A DNA stretch of 64,000 bases from Micromonospora sp. NBC_01699 (GCF_036250065.1 NZ_CP109199.1:4464001-4528000), one strand, 5' to 3'; shown: positions 52,663-63,131, counted from the first letter of the stretch. The notes: generated by a model from the letters alone, not told the origin. Made by a program: numbers and translations.

Positions 52663-53684
52663 CCGCCCCGGCGCTGTCGCCGCGTGCGCTCATGAGCCTG
52701 CTCTTCAACGGGTCCAAGGCCGTCGACGTGGTGGAGACCGCGCTCACCATCGGGCTGCTCGACGCACTGGAACCGGGGCCGGTGAGTCTCCGCGAGCTGG
52801 CCACCCGCTTCGAGTCGCGACCGCTGCGGCTCTACAAGTTCCTGGACTGCCTGGAGAGTCTCGGGCTCGTCGTACGGCACGAGCCGAGCGACGACATCAA
52901 CGAGGCCACGTACCGCGCCGTACCCGGACTGCTCGCCGCCGCGACGGCCGCCGTCGGACCGGACGCGATCGAGCGCGACCGCGACCGGTACCCGTGGCAG
53001 CGGCTGCACGGCCGGCTGGCGGAGAGCCTCCGGGGCGACGTGAGCATGACCGACGACGACTTCGCCTGGCCCCCGAAAACGGACGAACAGACCGAGGCGT
53101 TCGAGCGCAGCATGTCGGTGGGACTCGGACCGGTCATCGAGACCTTCCACCGGCACGCACCCCACCTGTGGACGGGCCGGCGCCGGTTCCTCGACGTCGG
53201 CGGAGGCGCCGGTACGCTCGCCGCCCGCATCCTCGACGATGTGCCCGACCTGACGGCCGACGTCTACAACCTGCCGGCCGTGGCCCCGCTGGTCGAGGAG
53301 ACCGGCAGACGGAGCGGCCACCCGAACCGGCTGGGATTCGTCGCCGGCGACTTCCTGACCGAGCCGCTGCCGACCGGCTACGACGCCCTGGCCTTCGTCC
53401 GGGTGCTGCACGACTGGCCGACCCCGGTGTCCCGCCAGCTGATCGAGAGCGCGTACCGGGCCCTGCCGGCGGGCGGAATGCTGCTGATCTGCGAGGAGTT
53501 CCGTACCCCGGACCGGCTCGCCATGCAGTTCTTCTGGTCCTACTTCCTCATCGGCGTCGACAGCTGCGTCAGCCGGCTACGCGACGTCGACTTCTACACC
53601 GGTCTGCTCGGCGAGATCGGTTTCGAGAAGATCCAGGTGCTGCCCGGCGGCTGGGAACTCGTCGTCGCGTACAAGCCGGGCTGA
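52659..53684 (+). CDS. SAM-dependent methyltransferase (O-methyltransferase-2 fold)
   Basis: 341 residues. An N-terminal dimerisation/winged-helix domain (VETALTIGLLDALEPGPVSL) is followed by the catalytic fold: motif I FLDVGGGAGTLAARIL, AFVRVLHDWPTPVSRQLIES, ALPAGGMLLICEEF. The fold includes plant-type O-methyltransferases and also the C-methyltransferases acting on 3-hydroxykynurenine or hydroxytyrosine (SibL/SfmM2-like). With TDO and kynureninase-like genes, methylation of a hydroxykynurenine or hydroxyanthranilate ring is a reasonable inference. ATG overlaps the preceding TGA; a strong terminator follows. Confidence 0.85.
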   Translation: MTAPALSPRALMSLLFNGSKAVDVVETALTIGLLDALEPGPVSLRELATRFESRPLRLYKFLDCLESLGLVVRHEPSDDINEATYRAVPGLLAAATAAVGPDAIERDRDRYPWQRLHGRLAESLRGDVSMTDDDFAWPPKTDEQTEAFERSMSVGLGPVIETFHRHAPHLWTGRRRFLDVGGGAGTLAARILDDVPDLTADVYNLPAVAPLVEETGRRSGHPNRLGFVAGDFLTEPLPTGYDALAFVRVLHDWPTPVSRQLIESAYRALPAGGMLLICEEFRTPDRLAMQFFWSYFLIGVDSCVSRLRDVDFYTGLLGEIGFEKIQVLPGGWELVVAYKPG

Positions 53685-53706
53685 CCGGCGGGTCGCGTAC
53701 GGCCGG

Positions 53707-53753
53707 CATGCTGGCCCGGGACGACGGGGATCTCCCGGTCCCGGGCCAGCGTG
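53707..53753 (+). terminator. Terminator after the methyltransferase
   Basis: A 16-bp stem (53707-53722 with 53738-53753, one G-T pair) and a 15-base loop, ending the first cluster transcript. Confidence 0.8.
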
Positions 53754-53867
53754 CGTCATCCCCCTGATTTGTCGGGGTCTGGTCCGCGACCTGCGTCGCC
53801 TACCACTACAAGTGTTTCAGTCAACAGTTTTTGTGCCCCTAATCACACTACAGACCGTGATCGTCGC

Positions 53868-53896
53868 TTGACTCAAAATCAAGGCCCCTCTAGGGT
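53868..53896 (+). promoter_or_regulatory. Vegetative-type promoter before the FAD oxidoreductase/NRPS unit
   Basis: TTGACT (53868-53873), 17 bases, TAGGGT (53891-53896) in an AT-rich stretch fits the HrdB-type consensus. A 5' leader of about 175 bases would precede the first start codon. The rest of the 390-bp gap holds only the terminator. Confidence 0.6.
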
Positions 53897-54077
53897 CCAT
53901 GCATAGGCGTAAATGTAATTGATGATGGAACGGGCACGCCTTTGGAATAACAAAGGGCATATCGCGGAGCGCGTAGGGACACGCGGCACTGACGATCCCA
54001 CCAACGCTGAATTGTATTGAGAGGCCAATACTCCGTCACCGGAGACGGCTTCCGGACAATCATGTGCAGGAGATTTC

Positions 54078-55439
54078 ATGGCAACGACGAAAAACGCCCC
54101 GTCCACCGGCCATGCCATCGTTGTCGGCGGCAGTCTCGCCGGCCTGCTGGCCGCCCGCGTCCTGTCCGACCACTACTCCCGGGTGAGTGTGATCGAACGG
54201 GACCGGCTGCCAGTGGAGGGCGTACACCGACGCGGCGTCCCGCAGAGCCGTCACACCCACTGCCTGATGGCCTCCGGCCGGGAGAGCATGGAGGAACTGC
54301 TGCCCGGCCTGACCGAGGCGTTGGCCGCCGAGGGCGCCAGCCTGCCCGACCTGCACGGCGAGTGCCGCTGGTACCTCGGCGGCCATCGCATGCGGCAGGC
54401 GATGGCGGGAACCCGAGCACTGCTGGCCAGCCGCCCCCTCCTGGAGGGACATCTGCGCGACCGGACGCGCGCCCTCGACAACGTCTCCATCCTGGACGGA
54501 CGCGAGGTCGCCGGCCTGGTCGTGGACGACACCGGGCAGGGCGTGGCCGGGGTGCGCCTGCTGCCCGCACCCGACCGCGGGGAGGAGACGCTACGGGCGG
54601 ACCTGGTGGTCGACGCCACCGGACGCGGCGCCCGAGGCGTGGCATGGCTGCGCGAGGCCGGCTTCGAGGCGCCCACCGAGGAGCAGGTGGAGATCGACCT
54701 CGTGTACACCACACGGCACTTCCGGCGCCGGCCCGACCAGCTGGGACACGACCGGGCCATCATCATCACCACCGGCGACAACCGCCGTGGCGGCACGATG
54801 AACGCCCAGGAGGACGACACCTGGATCGTCACCCTCTTCGGCTACGTCGGCGAGCAGGCGCCGGTCGACCTCGCCGGTTTCACCGAGTTCGCCGGCTCCC
54901 TGGACAGCAAGGACATCCACGACGTGGTACGCGATTCCGAGCCGGTCGGTGACGGCGCCATCATCCGTTACCCGGCCAGCCGACGCCGCCACTACCAGCG
55001 GCTGGACCGCTTCCCGGACCGCTACCTGGTCCTCGGCGACGCGTTGTGCAGCTTCAACCCGGTGTACGCGCAGGGCATGTCGGTCGCCGCGACCGAGGCG
55101 CGGCTGCTCGGCGACTGCCTGCGCGACGGTCTGCACCGGCCGGACACAGCGGGGCACGGCGCCCTGGCCGCGAGCTTCTTCGCCCGGGTCACCCCGCTGC
55201 TGGACGTGGTCTGGGCGATGGCCGTCAACGAGGACCTGAAGTACCCCGAGGTGCAGGGCGAACGTCCTCCCGGCATCGAGGAGGCCAACGCCTTCCTCGC
55301 TCAGACCTACCTCGCGGCCTCCCGCGACCTGGACGTGGCACGTTCGCTGGTTCGGCTCGTCAACCTACAGGACCGGCCCGAGGCGCTCCAGGACCCGGTG
55401 TTCACGGACCGGGTCCGCGAGGTGGCCTCGCGCCCGTAG
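54078..55439 (+). CDS. FAD-dependent oxidoreductase/monooxygenase
   Basis: 453 residues with a p-hydroxybenzoate-hydroxylase-like fold. FAD motif IVVGGSLAGLLAARVLSDHY (GxGxxG variant GGSLAG), a second motif DLVVDATGRGARGVAWLREA (DG-like), and RYLVLGDALCSFNPVYAQGM as the GD FAD-ribityl motif. The QSRHTHCLMASG segment is typical of an actinomycete subgroup seen in secondary metabolism. AGGAGA precedes the ATG. It starts the second cluster transcript before the NRPS. A ring hydroxylation or oxidative step on the aromatic unit is inferred; the substrate is unknown. Confidence 0.82.
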   Translation: MATTKNAPSTGHAIVVGGSLAGLLAARVLSDHYSRVSVIERDRLPVEGVHRRGVPQSRHTHCLMASGRESMEELLPGLTEALAAEGASLPDLHGECRWYLGGHRMRQAMAGTRALLASRPLLEGHLRDRTRALDNVSILDGREVAGLVVDDTGQGVAGVRLLPAPDRGEETLRADLVVDATGRGARGVAWLREAGFEAPTEEQVEIDLVYTTRHFRRRPDQLGHDRAIIITTGDNRRGGTMNAQEDDTWIVTLFGYVGEQAPVDLAGFTEFAGSLDSKDIHDVVRDSEPVGDGAIIRYPASRRRHYQRLDRFPDRYLVLGDALCSFNPVYAQGMSVAATEARLLGDCLRDGLHRPDTAGHGALAASFFARVTPLLDVVWAMAVNEDLKYPEVQGERPPGIEEANAFLAQTYLAASRDLDVARSLVRLVNLQDRPEALQDPVFTDRVREVASRP

Positions 55440-55827
55440 ACCTCCACCCCCGACCACGACGTAGCGCCGCACCCCTCATCCCGGCCCGTTCACCCCATAT
55501 CAACGCCATCCGGGGCGCCGACCACCGCGCCCCGGATGAAGCCGCGCGCCACCGGATCCGCCCCCGGCGACGTCGCGGACCACGTCGCGGACCACGTCGC
55601 GGACCACCAAGACCGTTTACGGAAGGAACATCGACCGTGCAGATCGGGGCGCCATGACGGCCGGCGCTGTCGCCGTCCGCTGATACCAGCGTCTGTTTCC
55701 GCAGGCTCGCCCGGCGGGCAGCGCGCAATCGACCCAGCCCCGGCGTGGGCGCTTACGCCCTGCCCTCGTCCGGCCCCGCGATGCCCGCCAGTCCGTCATC
55801 CGACCCGTCCCGTATGGAGGCTGGAAC
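55440..55827. other. Gap before the NRPS, without a recognised gene
   Basis: 388 bp between oxidoreductase and NRPS. It contains three tandem 12-bp units (55571-55606), separately listed. A frame from 55536 reads through them (VADHVADHVADH) but shows no known domain or clear ribosome site. No MbtH-like gene is present. Confidence 0.4.
55571..55606. repeat. Three tandem 12-bp repeats
   Basis: CGTCGCGGACCA three times in a row, identical, about 220 bp before the NRPS start codon. Confidence 0.85.
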
Positions 55828-58800
55828 GTGCTTCCCACCGTGCCCGCAGCGCTTCCGGAACGTTTTCCGCTGACCGCGTACCAACTCGACATCTGGGTCG
55901 CCGCGGCCCGCGCCGAGGAATCCCCGCAGTACAACACCTCGCTCCACGAGCGGCTCGAAGGAGACGTCGACCCGGCGACGCTGGTCGCCTGCACGGAAGC
56001 GGCGGTGCGGCGCAACGAGGCGCTGCGGATCCGGTTCGGCGACGAGGACGGCACACCCTTCCAGTGGGTCGCGGACCGGGGTCCCGCGGTCGAGCTGGTC
56101 GACCTTTCCGGTACGCGCGATCCCGAGGCGGCCTGCCGGGACCGGTTGACCGAGGAGCAGTTGCGCCCCTTCCCGCTGCGCGGCGGCCCGGTCGGTCGAA
56201 TCCTGGTGCTGGTGGAGAACCCACGGGTGGTCCACCTGTACATGGTGCTGCACCACCTGATCACCGACGGCTGGTCGCACAACGAGCTGGGCCACCAGAT
56301 CTTCCGCGACTACGCGGCCGCGACCCAGGGCCGACCGTCGGCCGAGAACAACCCTCCGTCGTACCGGTCCTTCGTCGCGGAGGAGGCCGCGTACCGGGCA
56401 TCCGCCGCCGCCGACGACGACCGCGACGCCCACCTCGCGGCCCTGGCCGACGCCACGCCGGTGCTCTTCCCCCGGCGGGCCGCACCCGAACCACGACGGG
56501 GGGCCCGGTACTCCTTCAGCATCGAGGGCTCCTGGGTCCGCCGGGTACGCGCCGCCGGGCTGCCGGTGTTCCCCTACATCGCCGCCATGGTCGGCACGTA
56601 CCTGTGCCGGGTGCACCGCAGTGACGAGGTGGTTCTCGGGATCCCGCTGCTCAACCGTCCGCAGGAGTACCTCCGCACCGCCGGACAGTTCGCCAACACC
56701 CTCCCGCTGCGGGTGGCTCCGGGAAGCGAGCCGACCGTACTCGACCTGGCGGCCCGGCTGCGGGCAGCCATCACGGTGCTGCGCGAACACGAACGGGCCC
56801 CGCTCGGCGACGTGCTGCGTGCCCTGCCGACGCTGACCGGCCGGTCACGGCAGCTGTTCGACGTGCAGCTGTCGTACCTGCGGGTCACTCGGCCAAAGGA
56901 CACACCGGAACTGTCCCGCCGGACGTCGATGAGGTCACCCTGCCACGAACAGGATGCCCTCTCCATCGTGGTGCTCGCCTTCGACGACACCGACGAGATC
57001 CGGTTCGACCTGGAGTACGCCCCCGACGTGTTCGACGAGGACCAACCCATCGAGTCGGTCGGCAGGCACCTGAGCAGCCTGCTCCGCAACGGCGTCGCAC
57101 TGGCCGACCAACCCGCCCCGGCCGTACCAATGCTCTCCCCCGCCGAGCGCGACCAGCTGATCGCGCGGGGTCGTGGAGAGCGTGTCCGGCACCCGGACCG
57201 GGTCACCGTGCCGGAGTTGTTCGAGGCCCGGGTCGCCCGCCACCCCGATCGGATCGCCCTGGTGGGACCCGAACCGGGACAGGCGCTGACGTACGGCCAG
57301 CTCGATGCCCGTGCCAACCAGGTCGCCCGGGGGCTGCGGGCCGACGGGGTGGGTGTGGGGGACCGGGTCGCCGTACTCGTGGAACGTGGCCCCGACCTGC
57401 TGGCCGCCCTGCTCGGCATCCTCAAGGCGGGCGCCGCGTACGTACCCGTCGACCCCGGCTATCCCGCCGAACGGATCCGGTTCCTGCTGGACGACAGTCG
57501 CCCGGCCGCGGTCCTGGTCTCGGGCCGGGGTCAGCCCGACATCGCCGGTCCGCCGGTGCACCGGGTCACCGACCTGTTGCACGGCGACTCCCGCGCGCTG
57601 GCCACGACGGCCACCGCGACCGACGTGGCGTACGTGATCTACACCTCCGGCTCGACCGGCCGACCCAAGGGCGTCCGGGTGAGCCACCGCTCGGTGGTCA
57701 ACCGCCTGGCCTGGATGCAGCGCCGCTACCCGCTGGGCCGGGACGACACGCTGCTCCAGAAGACGCCGGTCTCCTTCGACGTCTCGGTGTGGGAGCTGTT
57801 CTGGTGGGCCGTCGAGGGAGCGAGCCTGGCGCTGCTCCCGCCCGGCGGCGAGAAGGACCCACGGGTGATCCGGCAGGCCGTACGCGACCACCGGGTCACG
57901 GTGGCGCACTTCGTCCCCTCGATGCTGGGCCCGTTCCTCGACACCGTCCCGGCCACCGGCACCGCCCCCGACGGCGGCACGCTACGGCTGGTCTTCTGTA
58001 GCGGCGAGGCGCTGCCCGCGGCCCGCGTCGACCAGTTCAACCGGCTCCTGCACACGGACGGGCGTACCGTGCCCACGCTGGTCAACCTGTACGGCCCGAC
58101 CGAGACCACGGTCGACGTCACCTTCCACGACTGCCCGGCCGACCCGTCCGTTCCCGTCGGCCGGGTGCCGATCGGCCGCCCCGTCGACAACACCGACCTG
58201 TACGTCATCGGGCCGGACGGCGCCCTGCAACCGGACGGCCTGCCCGGCGAGTTGTACGTCGGCGGCGTCCAGGTCGCCCTCGGCTACCTGGACCGGCCCG
58301 AGCTGACCGCCGAGCGGTTCGTTCCCGACCGGTTCACCGGGAACGGCCGGCTCTACCGCACCGGCGACCTCGTGCGCTGGCTCACCGACGGCAGCCTGGA
58401 GTACCTGGGCAGGCTCGACGACCAGGTGAAGATACGGGGCAACCGGGTGGAACTCGGCGAGGTCACCGGCGCCCTGCTGGCCGTACCCGGGGTCCGGGAC
58501 GCCCTGGTGGTCGACCGGGCCTCCGGTGCGCGCGGCACCCACCTGGTCGGCTACTACGTCCCCGCGACCGACGCCACCGCCGCCGACGTACGCCGCCACC
58601 TCGCCCGGACCCTGCCCGACTTCATGGTCCCCACCCACCTCGTGCCGATCGACCGCATCCCGCTGACCCCGAACGGGAAGGCCGACCGGCGCGCCCTGCC
58701 CGCTCCGGAAACCGATGCCCCGGCCCGCGCGTCCCGGCCGCTCACCCCGACCGAGGCGCTGCTGGCCGACATCTGGTCGGGGGTGCTGGGCCGCGGCCCG

Positions 58801-61800
58801 ATCGCCGCCGACGACGACTTCTTCGCCCTCGGCGGAGACTCGCTGCTGATGCTGCGGGTTCGTGCCCTCGCCGAGCGTCGCGGCGTCGGCTTCTCCCTCG
58901 CCGACCTGATGCGGCACCCCACCCTCGCCGGCCTGGCCGCGCACGCAGGCGGCGACGGCGGTCCCGGCGACGAGGCACCGCACCCGTTCGCCCTCGTCGC
59001 CGGCGTCGACCGGGCCCGCCTCGCGGACGCCCGCGACGCCTATCCGCTGACCCGGATGCAACTCGGCCTGATCTACCACAGCCGCCGGCACGAGACGTCC
59101 GCCGTCTACAAGGACGTCTTCCACTACACCCTGTCCCTCGACTGGGAGGAGGCGCCGTTCCGGGACGCCTTCGCCCGGCTGACCGCCCGTCATCCGGCGC
59201 TGCGCACCACCTTCCACCTCGCCGGGCTCTCGGAGCCGCTCCAGGTCGTCCACCCGACGGTGCCCGATCGCCTCGACGTGCTCGACCTGCGCGGTCGCCC
59301 CCGGAACGAGGGCGATGCCGAGGTACGGCGACACGTCGAGGAACGGCGTTTCCACGACTACGCGTTCGACCGGGTACCGCCCTACCTGTTCCGGGTCCAC
59401 GTACGCGAGTCGGAGATCGACCTCGTGCTCAGCTTCCACCACGCCCTGCTGGACGGGGCCAGCGTCGCCCTCGTCGTCGCCGAACTGCTGCACGACTACG
59501 CCCACGCACTCGGCCGACACCCGCACCCGGTGCCCGACACCCCACTGCCCTCGCCCGCCGCGTACGTCCACGCCGAACGCCTCGCCCTGGACTCGGCCGC
59601 GAGCAGGCGGTACTGGAGTCGTCAACTGGCCGCCGCGCAATCGCTCACCCTGCCCGGATTCCGGCCGCACGAGCCGAGGACCGCGACGACCGGGGCGGCG
59701 GTGACCCACCGGGCGGACCTGCCACCGGGGCTCACCGAACGCCTCCGGGCGTTCGCCCAGGACCACCTGCTCCCGGTCAAGTCGGTGCTGTTCGCCGCGC
59801 ACTGCCTGATGCTGCGCCTGTTCTCCGGCGGCACCGACGTCATCACCGGCCTGATCACCCACGGCCGGCCGGAACTGGCGGGCGCGGAACGGATCATCGG
59901 CCTCTTCCTCAACACGCTGCCGCTGCGGGTCAACACGGCGTCGAACACCTGGATCGGCGTGGCCCGGGAGGCGTTCGGACGTGAGCAGGACGCCTACCCG
60001 CACCGCCGCTACCCGCTGAGCGCGATCCAGGAGGATCTCGGCGGCACGATCGCCGAGACCGCGTTCAACTACGTCCACCTGCCCCAGCTCACCGAGGCCG
60101 GGCAGTTGCCCGGCGTGAAGCTGACCGAGATGCGCACCGCCGAGGAGACCAACTTCACGCTGCTGGTCAACGTCGTCACCGACCCGATCGACCAGCACCT
60201 GTGGCTGCGTCTCGACGGCGACGGCCGGGTGGTCACCGACGCCCAGCTGCGGCAGTTCGCCGACTACTACGCCCGCGTACTCGACCGGATGCTCCGCTAC
60301 CCGGACGAGCCGCCCGGCTGGGACTTCCTCACCGAACCGGCACCCGTCCAGACCACCGGCGAGCAGACCGAACCCACCGCCTACTCCGTCGGCGAGCACA
60401 CCGGGCCCACCGTCGTGGAACGGTTCGCGGAGCAGGCGGCACGAACCCCGGAAACCGTGGCCGTGGCCACCGCGACACAGCGGTGGAGCTACGCCCACCT
60501 GGCGGCGACCTCCGCCGCGGTCGCGGACGGTCTGCGTGACCGGGGAATCACCCCCGGCGCCGTCGTCGGTGTCGCGTTGGACCGTTCCCCGGAGCTGATC
60601 GCGGTGATACTCGGCATCGTCCGGGCCGGCGCGACCGTCATGCCGCTGGACACCGGATACCCGGCTGCCCGGCTGGCCGACATGATCGAACAGGCGGAGC
60701 CGGCGCACATCGTCACCACCGCGCGGCACGACACCCTGTTCGGTCGCCCCGAGCGGCTGGTACGGCCCGAGCAGCTCACCGCCGCCCGCCCCGCCGGCAA
60801 CCGGGCGGCGCCGAGCGCCGACCCGGAGGGCATCGCCTACCTGCTGTTCACCTCCGGCTCCACCGGCCGGCCCAAGGGCGTCGCCATGCCCCACCGCTCG
60901 CTGGCCAACCTGGTGTCCTGGCAGAACCGCATCGCCAGCGCCGCGTCCGGCGTCACCCTCCAGTACGCGCCGCTGAGCTTCGACGTCTCCTTCCAGGAGA
61001 TCTTCTCCACCCTCTGCGCCGGCGGCACGCTGCGCCTGGTGGACGAGGAGACCCGCCGGGACATGCCGGCCCTGCTCCGCCTGCTCGACCGGGAGCGGGT
61101 CGAACGGGTGTTCCTGCCCTACATCGCCCTCCAGCAGGTAGCGGTCACCTCGGACGCGTTGGGGATCGTCCCCCGCGGCCTGCGGGTCATCGTCTCCTCC
61201 GGCGAACAGCTCCGGATCACCGAGGAGATCCGTCGACTCTGTGCCGCGCTGCCGGGCGTACTGCTGGAGAACCAGTACGGTCCCACCGAGACGCACGTGG
61301 TCACCCACCAGATGCTGAGCGGACCGCCCGCCGACCACCCCGAACTGCCGCCGATCGGCACCGCCATCGACGGCGTACGGGTCCACGTGCTGGACGCGCG
61401 GCTGCGCCCGGTGCCGGCGGGCGTCACCGGTGAGTTGTACGTCAGCGGGGTCTGCCTGGCGCGGGGCTACCTGGGCCGGGACGACCTCACCGGGGAACGG
61501 TTCCTGACCGGCCCGCACCCGTACGGCCGGCTCTACCGCACCGGGGACCTCGGCTTCACCCTGCCGGACGGCGCCATCGTCTGCACCGGGCGTGCCGACA
61601 CCCAGGTCAAGGTCCGCGGCTACCGGGTGGAGACCGCCGAGGTGGAACTCGCCATCGGCGGGCTGGCCGCCGAGTATCCGGGCATCCGGGAAGCGGCCGT
61701 CGTCGCCCGCGTCCGACCCGGAGGCGACGCGTTCCTGGCCGCCTTCCTCACCGGTGATCCGTCCACCGTGGACAGCGACGCGGTGGTCAGCCGGCTGCGC

Positions 61801-63087
61801 GAGGCCCTGCCCGAGTACATGGTGCCCGGCCACGTGGAATGGCTCGCCACGCTGCCGTCCACTCCCAGCGGGAAGCGCGACGACGCGGCCCTGCGGTCCC
61901 TGCCCCTCACCGCGCCCGGGACGGCAGGCGACAACACCTCCCCGCGTACGGAACCGGAGCGGATCCTCGCCGACATCCTCGCCGATCTGCTACGCCTGCC
62001 GGCGGTCGGGATACACGACGACATCTTCGCCCTCGGCGGCACCTCGCTGACCGCCATGCGCCTGGTCGTCACCATCGAGCAGCGCTTCGGCACGAGGATC
62101 CCGCTGTCGGAGTTCGTCGCCGCGCCCACCGTCGCCGCCCTGGCCGTACGCCTCGGGGTGCGGCGGGCCGAGGTCGCACCGTTCCATCCCCTGGTGCCGG
62201 TCAAGGCATCCGGCACCCGCCCACCCCTGTTCCTGGTCCACCCGATGGGCGGCAATGTCCTCTGCTACCTCCCGCTGGCCCGGAGACTGCCGTCCGACCA
62301 GCCGTTGTACGCCCTCCAGGCCGCCGGGGCCGACCCGGGTACGGAGCCCCTGCGCACCGTCGCGGCCCTGGCTGCCGACTATCTCGAAGCCATCAGGACG
62401 GTCCAGCCGCACGGCCCGTACACCGTCGGCGGCTGGTCCTTCGGCGGGTTCGTCGCCTTCGAGATGGCTCGTCAGCTACGAGCGGCCGGCGAACGGGTGG
62501 ACCGGCTGATCCTCCTGGACACCGTCGCCCTCAACCCCCTGCTGCGCGAGCGGTACACCGACGAGGCACTGCTCGGCTGGTTCTTCTGGGAACTCCTGTG
62601 GACCGAGCGCGGCGGCACCTCACCGCTTCAGGACATCCCCGACGGCCTCACCTCGCTCGACGACAAGTTCGCGTACATCGCTCGCTGCGCCGCCGACCGG
62701 GGCGTGCTCCCGGCCGACAGCTCCCACGCCGTCATCCGCCGCCTCTTCGAGGTCTACCGGACGAACTGGGACGCCACCCTTGCCTACCGGCCGCACGCGG
62801 TCGACCAGGACCTGACCCTGCTCCGCGCCCACGATCCACTGCCGAAGGTCCTGGAGGCCATGCACGGCGCGGCCGGAAGTCTCCACCAGGATCCCACCAA
62901 CGGCTGGCACGGCATGACCGACGGCCGGATCGAGGTGGTCGGCGTACCCGGCGATCACCTCTCGATGATGGAGGAGCCGGGCGTGGCCCAGCTCGCCGAC
63001 ACCATCGCCGCGCTGCTGCGGCCCACCGAAGAACCCCCGTACCAGGACACCCTCCACCCGTCGGCCCATTCCGGCCCGACCCGATGA
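55828..63087 (+). CDS. Two-module NRPS, C-A-T-C-A-T-TE
   Basis: 2419 residues. C1 (about 8-430) with HHLITDG at 142-148. A1 (460-950) with YTSGSTGRPKG, LYGPTETT, YRTGDLVRW; the specificity pocket reads D-V-W-H-F-S-L-V-D-K, the serine code. T1 Ser1005 (GGDSL). C2 (1072-1500) with HHALLDG at 1204-1210. A2 (1530-2024) with FTSGSTGRPKG, NQYGPTETH; pocket about D-V-Q-F-V-S-Q-V-V, partly proline-like, not assigned. T2 Ser2073 (GGTSL). Thioesterase (about 2130-2400) with GWSFGG (Ser2204) and His2377. No epimerase or methylation domain. GTG start with GGAGG. A C domain at the front means a starter is passed from elsewhere, plausibly an aryl acid from the kynurenine genes. Confidence 0.93.
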   Translation: MLPTVPAALPERFPLTAYQLDIWVAAARAEESPQYNTSLHERLEGDVDPATLVACTEAAVRRNEALRIRFGDEDGTPFQWVADRGPAVELVDLSGTRDPEAACRDRLTEEQLRPFPLRGGPVGRILVLVENPRVVHLYMVLHHLITDGWSHNELGHQIFRDYAAATQGRPSAENNPPSYRSFVAEEAAYRASAAADDDRDAHLAALADATPVLFPRRAAPEPRRGARYSFSIEGSWVRRVRAAGLPVFPYIAAMVGTYLCRVHRSDEVVLGIPLLNRPQEYLRTAGQFANTLPLRVAPGSEPTVLDLAARLRAAITVLREHERAPLGDVLRALPTLTGRSRQLFDVQLSYLRVTRPKDTPELSRRTSMRSPCHEQDALSIVVLAFDDTDEIRFDLEYAPDVFDEDQPIESVGRHLSSLLRNGVALADQPAPAVPMLSPAERDQLIARGRGERVRHPDRVTVPELFEARVARHPDRIALVGPEPGQALTYGQLDARANQVARGLRADGVGVGDRVAVLVERGPDLLAALLGILKAGAAYVPVDPGYPAERIRFLLDDSRPAAVLVSGRGQPDIAGPPVHRVTDLLHGDSRALATTATATDVAYVIYTSGSTGRPKGVRVSHRSVVNRLAWMQRRYPLGRDDTLLQKTPVSFDVSVWELFWWAVEGASLALLPPGGEKDPRVIRQAVRDHRVTVAHFVPSMLGPFLDTVPATGTAPDGGTLRLVFCSGEALPAARVDQFNRLLHTDGRTVPTLVNLYGPTETTVDVTFHDCPADPSVPVGRVPIGRPVDNTDLYVIGPDGALQPDGLPGELYVGGVQVALGYLDRPELTAERFVPDRFTGNGRLYRTGDLVRWLTDGSLEYLGRLDDQVKIRGNRVELGEVTGALLAVPGVRDALVVDRASGARGTHLVGYYVPATDATAADVRRHLARTLPDFMVPTHLVPIDRIPLTPNGKADRRALPAPETDAPARASRPLTPTEALLADIWSGVLGRGPIAADDDFFALGGDSLLMLRVRALAERRGVGFSLADLMRHPTLAGLAAHAGGDGGPGDEAPHPFALVAGVDRARLADARDAYPLTRMQLGLIYHSRRHETSAVYKDVFHYTLSLDWEEAPFRDAFARLTARHPALRTTFHLAGLSEPLQVVHPTVPDRLDVLDLRGRPRNEGDAEVRRHVEERRFHDYAFDRVPPYLFRVHVRESEIDLVLSFHHALLDGASVALVVAELLHDYAHALGRHPHPVPDTPLPSPAAYVHAERLALDSAASRRYWSRQLAAAQSLTLPGFRPHEPRTATTGAAVTHRADLPPGLTERLRAFAQDHLLPVKSVLFAAHCLMLRLFSGGTDVITGLITHGRPELAGAERIIGLFLNTLPLRVNTASNTWIGVAREAFGREQDAYPHRRYPLSAIQEDLGGTIAETAFNYVHLPQLTEAGQLPGVKLTEMRTAEETNFTLLVNVVTDPIDQHLWLRLDGDGRVVTDAQLRQFADYYARVLDRMLRYPDEPPGWDFLTEPAPVQTTGEQTEPTAYSVGEHTGPTVVERFAEQAARTPETVAVATATQRWSYAHLAATSAAVADGLRDRGITPGAVVGVALDRSPELIAVILGIVRAGATVMPLDTGYPAARLADMIEQAEPAHIVTTARHDTLFGRPERLVRPEQLTAARPAGNRAAPSADPEGIAYLLFTSGSTGRPKGVAMPHRSLANLVSWQNRIASAASGVTLQYAPLSFDVSFQEIFSTLCAGGTLRLVDEETRRDMPALLRLLDRERVERVFLPYIALQQVAVTSDALGIVPRGLRVIVSSGEQLRITEEIRRLCAALPGVLLENQYGPTETHVVTHQMLSGPPADHPELPPIGTAIDGVRVHVLDARLRPVPAGVTGELYVSGVCLARGYLGRDDLTGERFLTGPHPYGRLYRTGDLGFTLPDGAIVCTGRADTQVKVRGYRVETAEVELAIGGLAAEYPGIREAAVVARVRPGGDAFLAAFLTGDPSTVDSDAVVSRLREALPEYMVPGHVEWLATLPSTPSGKRDDAALRSLPLTAPGTAGDNTSPRTEPERILADILADLLRLPAVGIHDDIFALGGTSLTAMRLVVTIEQRFGTRIPLSEFVAAPTVAALAVRLGVRRAEVAPFHPLVPVKASGTRPPLFLVHPMGGNVLCYLPLARRLPSDQPLYALQAAGADPGTEPLRTVAALAADYLEAIRTVQPHGPYTVGGWSFGGFVAFEMARQLRAAGERVDRLILLDTVALNPLLRERYTDEALLGWFFWELLWTERGGTSPLQDIPDGLTSLDDKFAYIARCAADRGVLPADSSHAVIRRLFEVYRTNWDATLAYRPHAVDQDLTLLRAHDPLPKVLEAMHGAAGSLHQDPTNGWHGMTDGRIEVVGVPGDHLSMMEEPGVAQLADTIAALLRPTEEPPYQDTLHPSAHSGPTR

Positions 63088-63131
63088 ACGATCGACACCC
63101 CGCCCACAACCAGGGAAGGCATGGACGTCAC

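Noticed and set aside
57982-61833. 1283-codon open frame antisense to the NRPS
   Set aside because: It lies opposite a clear NRPS gene; the low-complexity, Gly/Arg/Val/Gln-rich translation has no domain. It is a by-product of high GC3.
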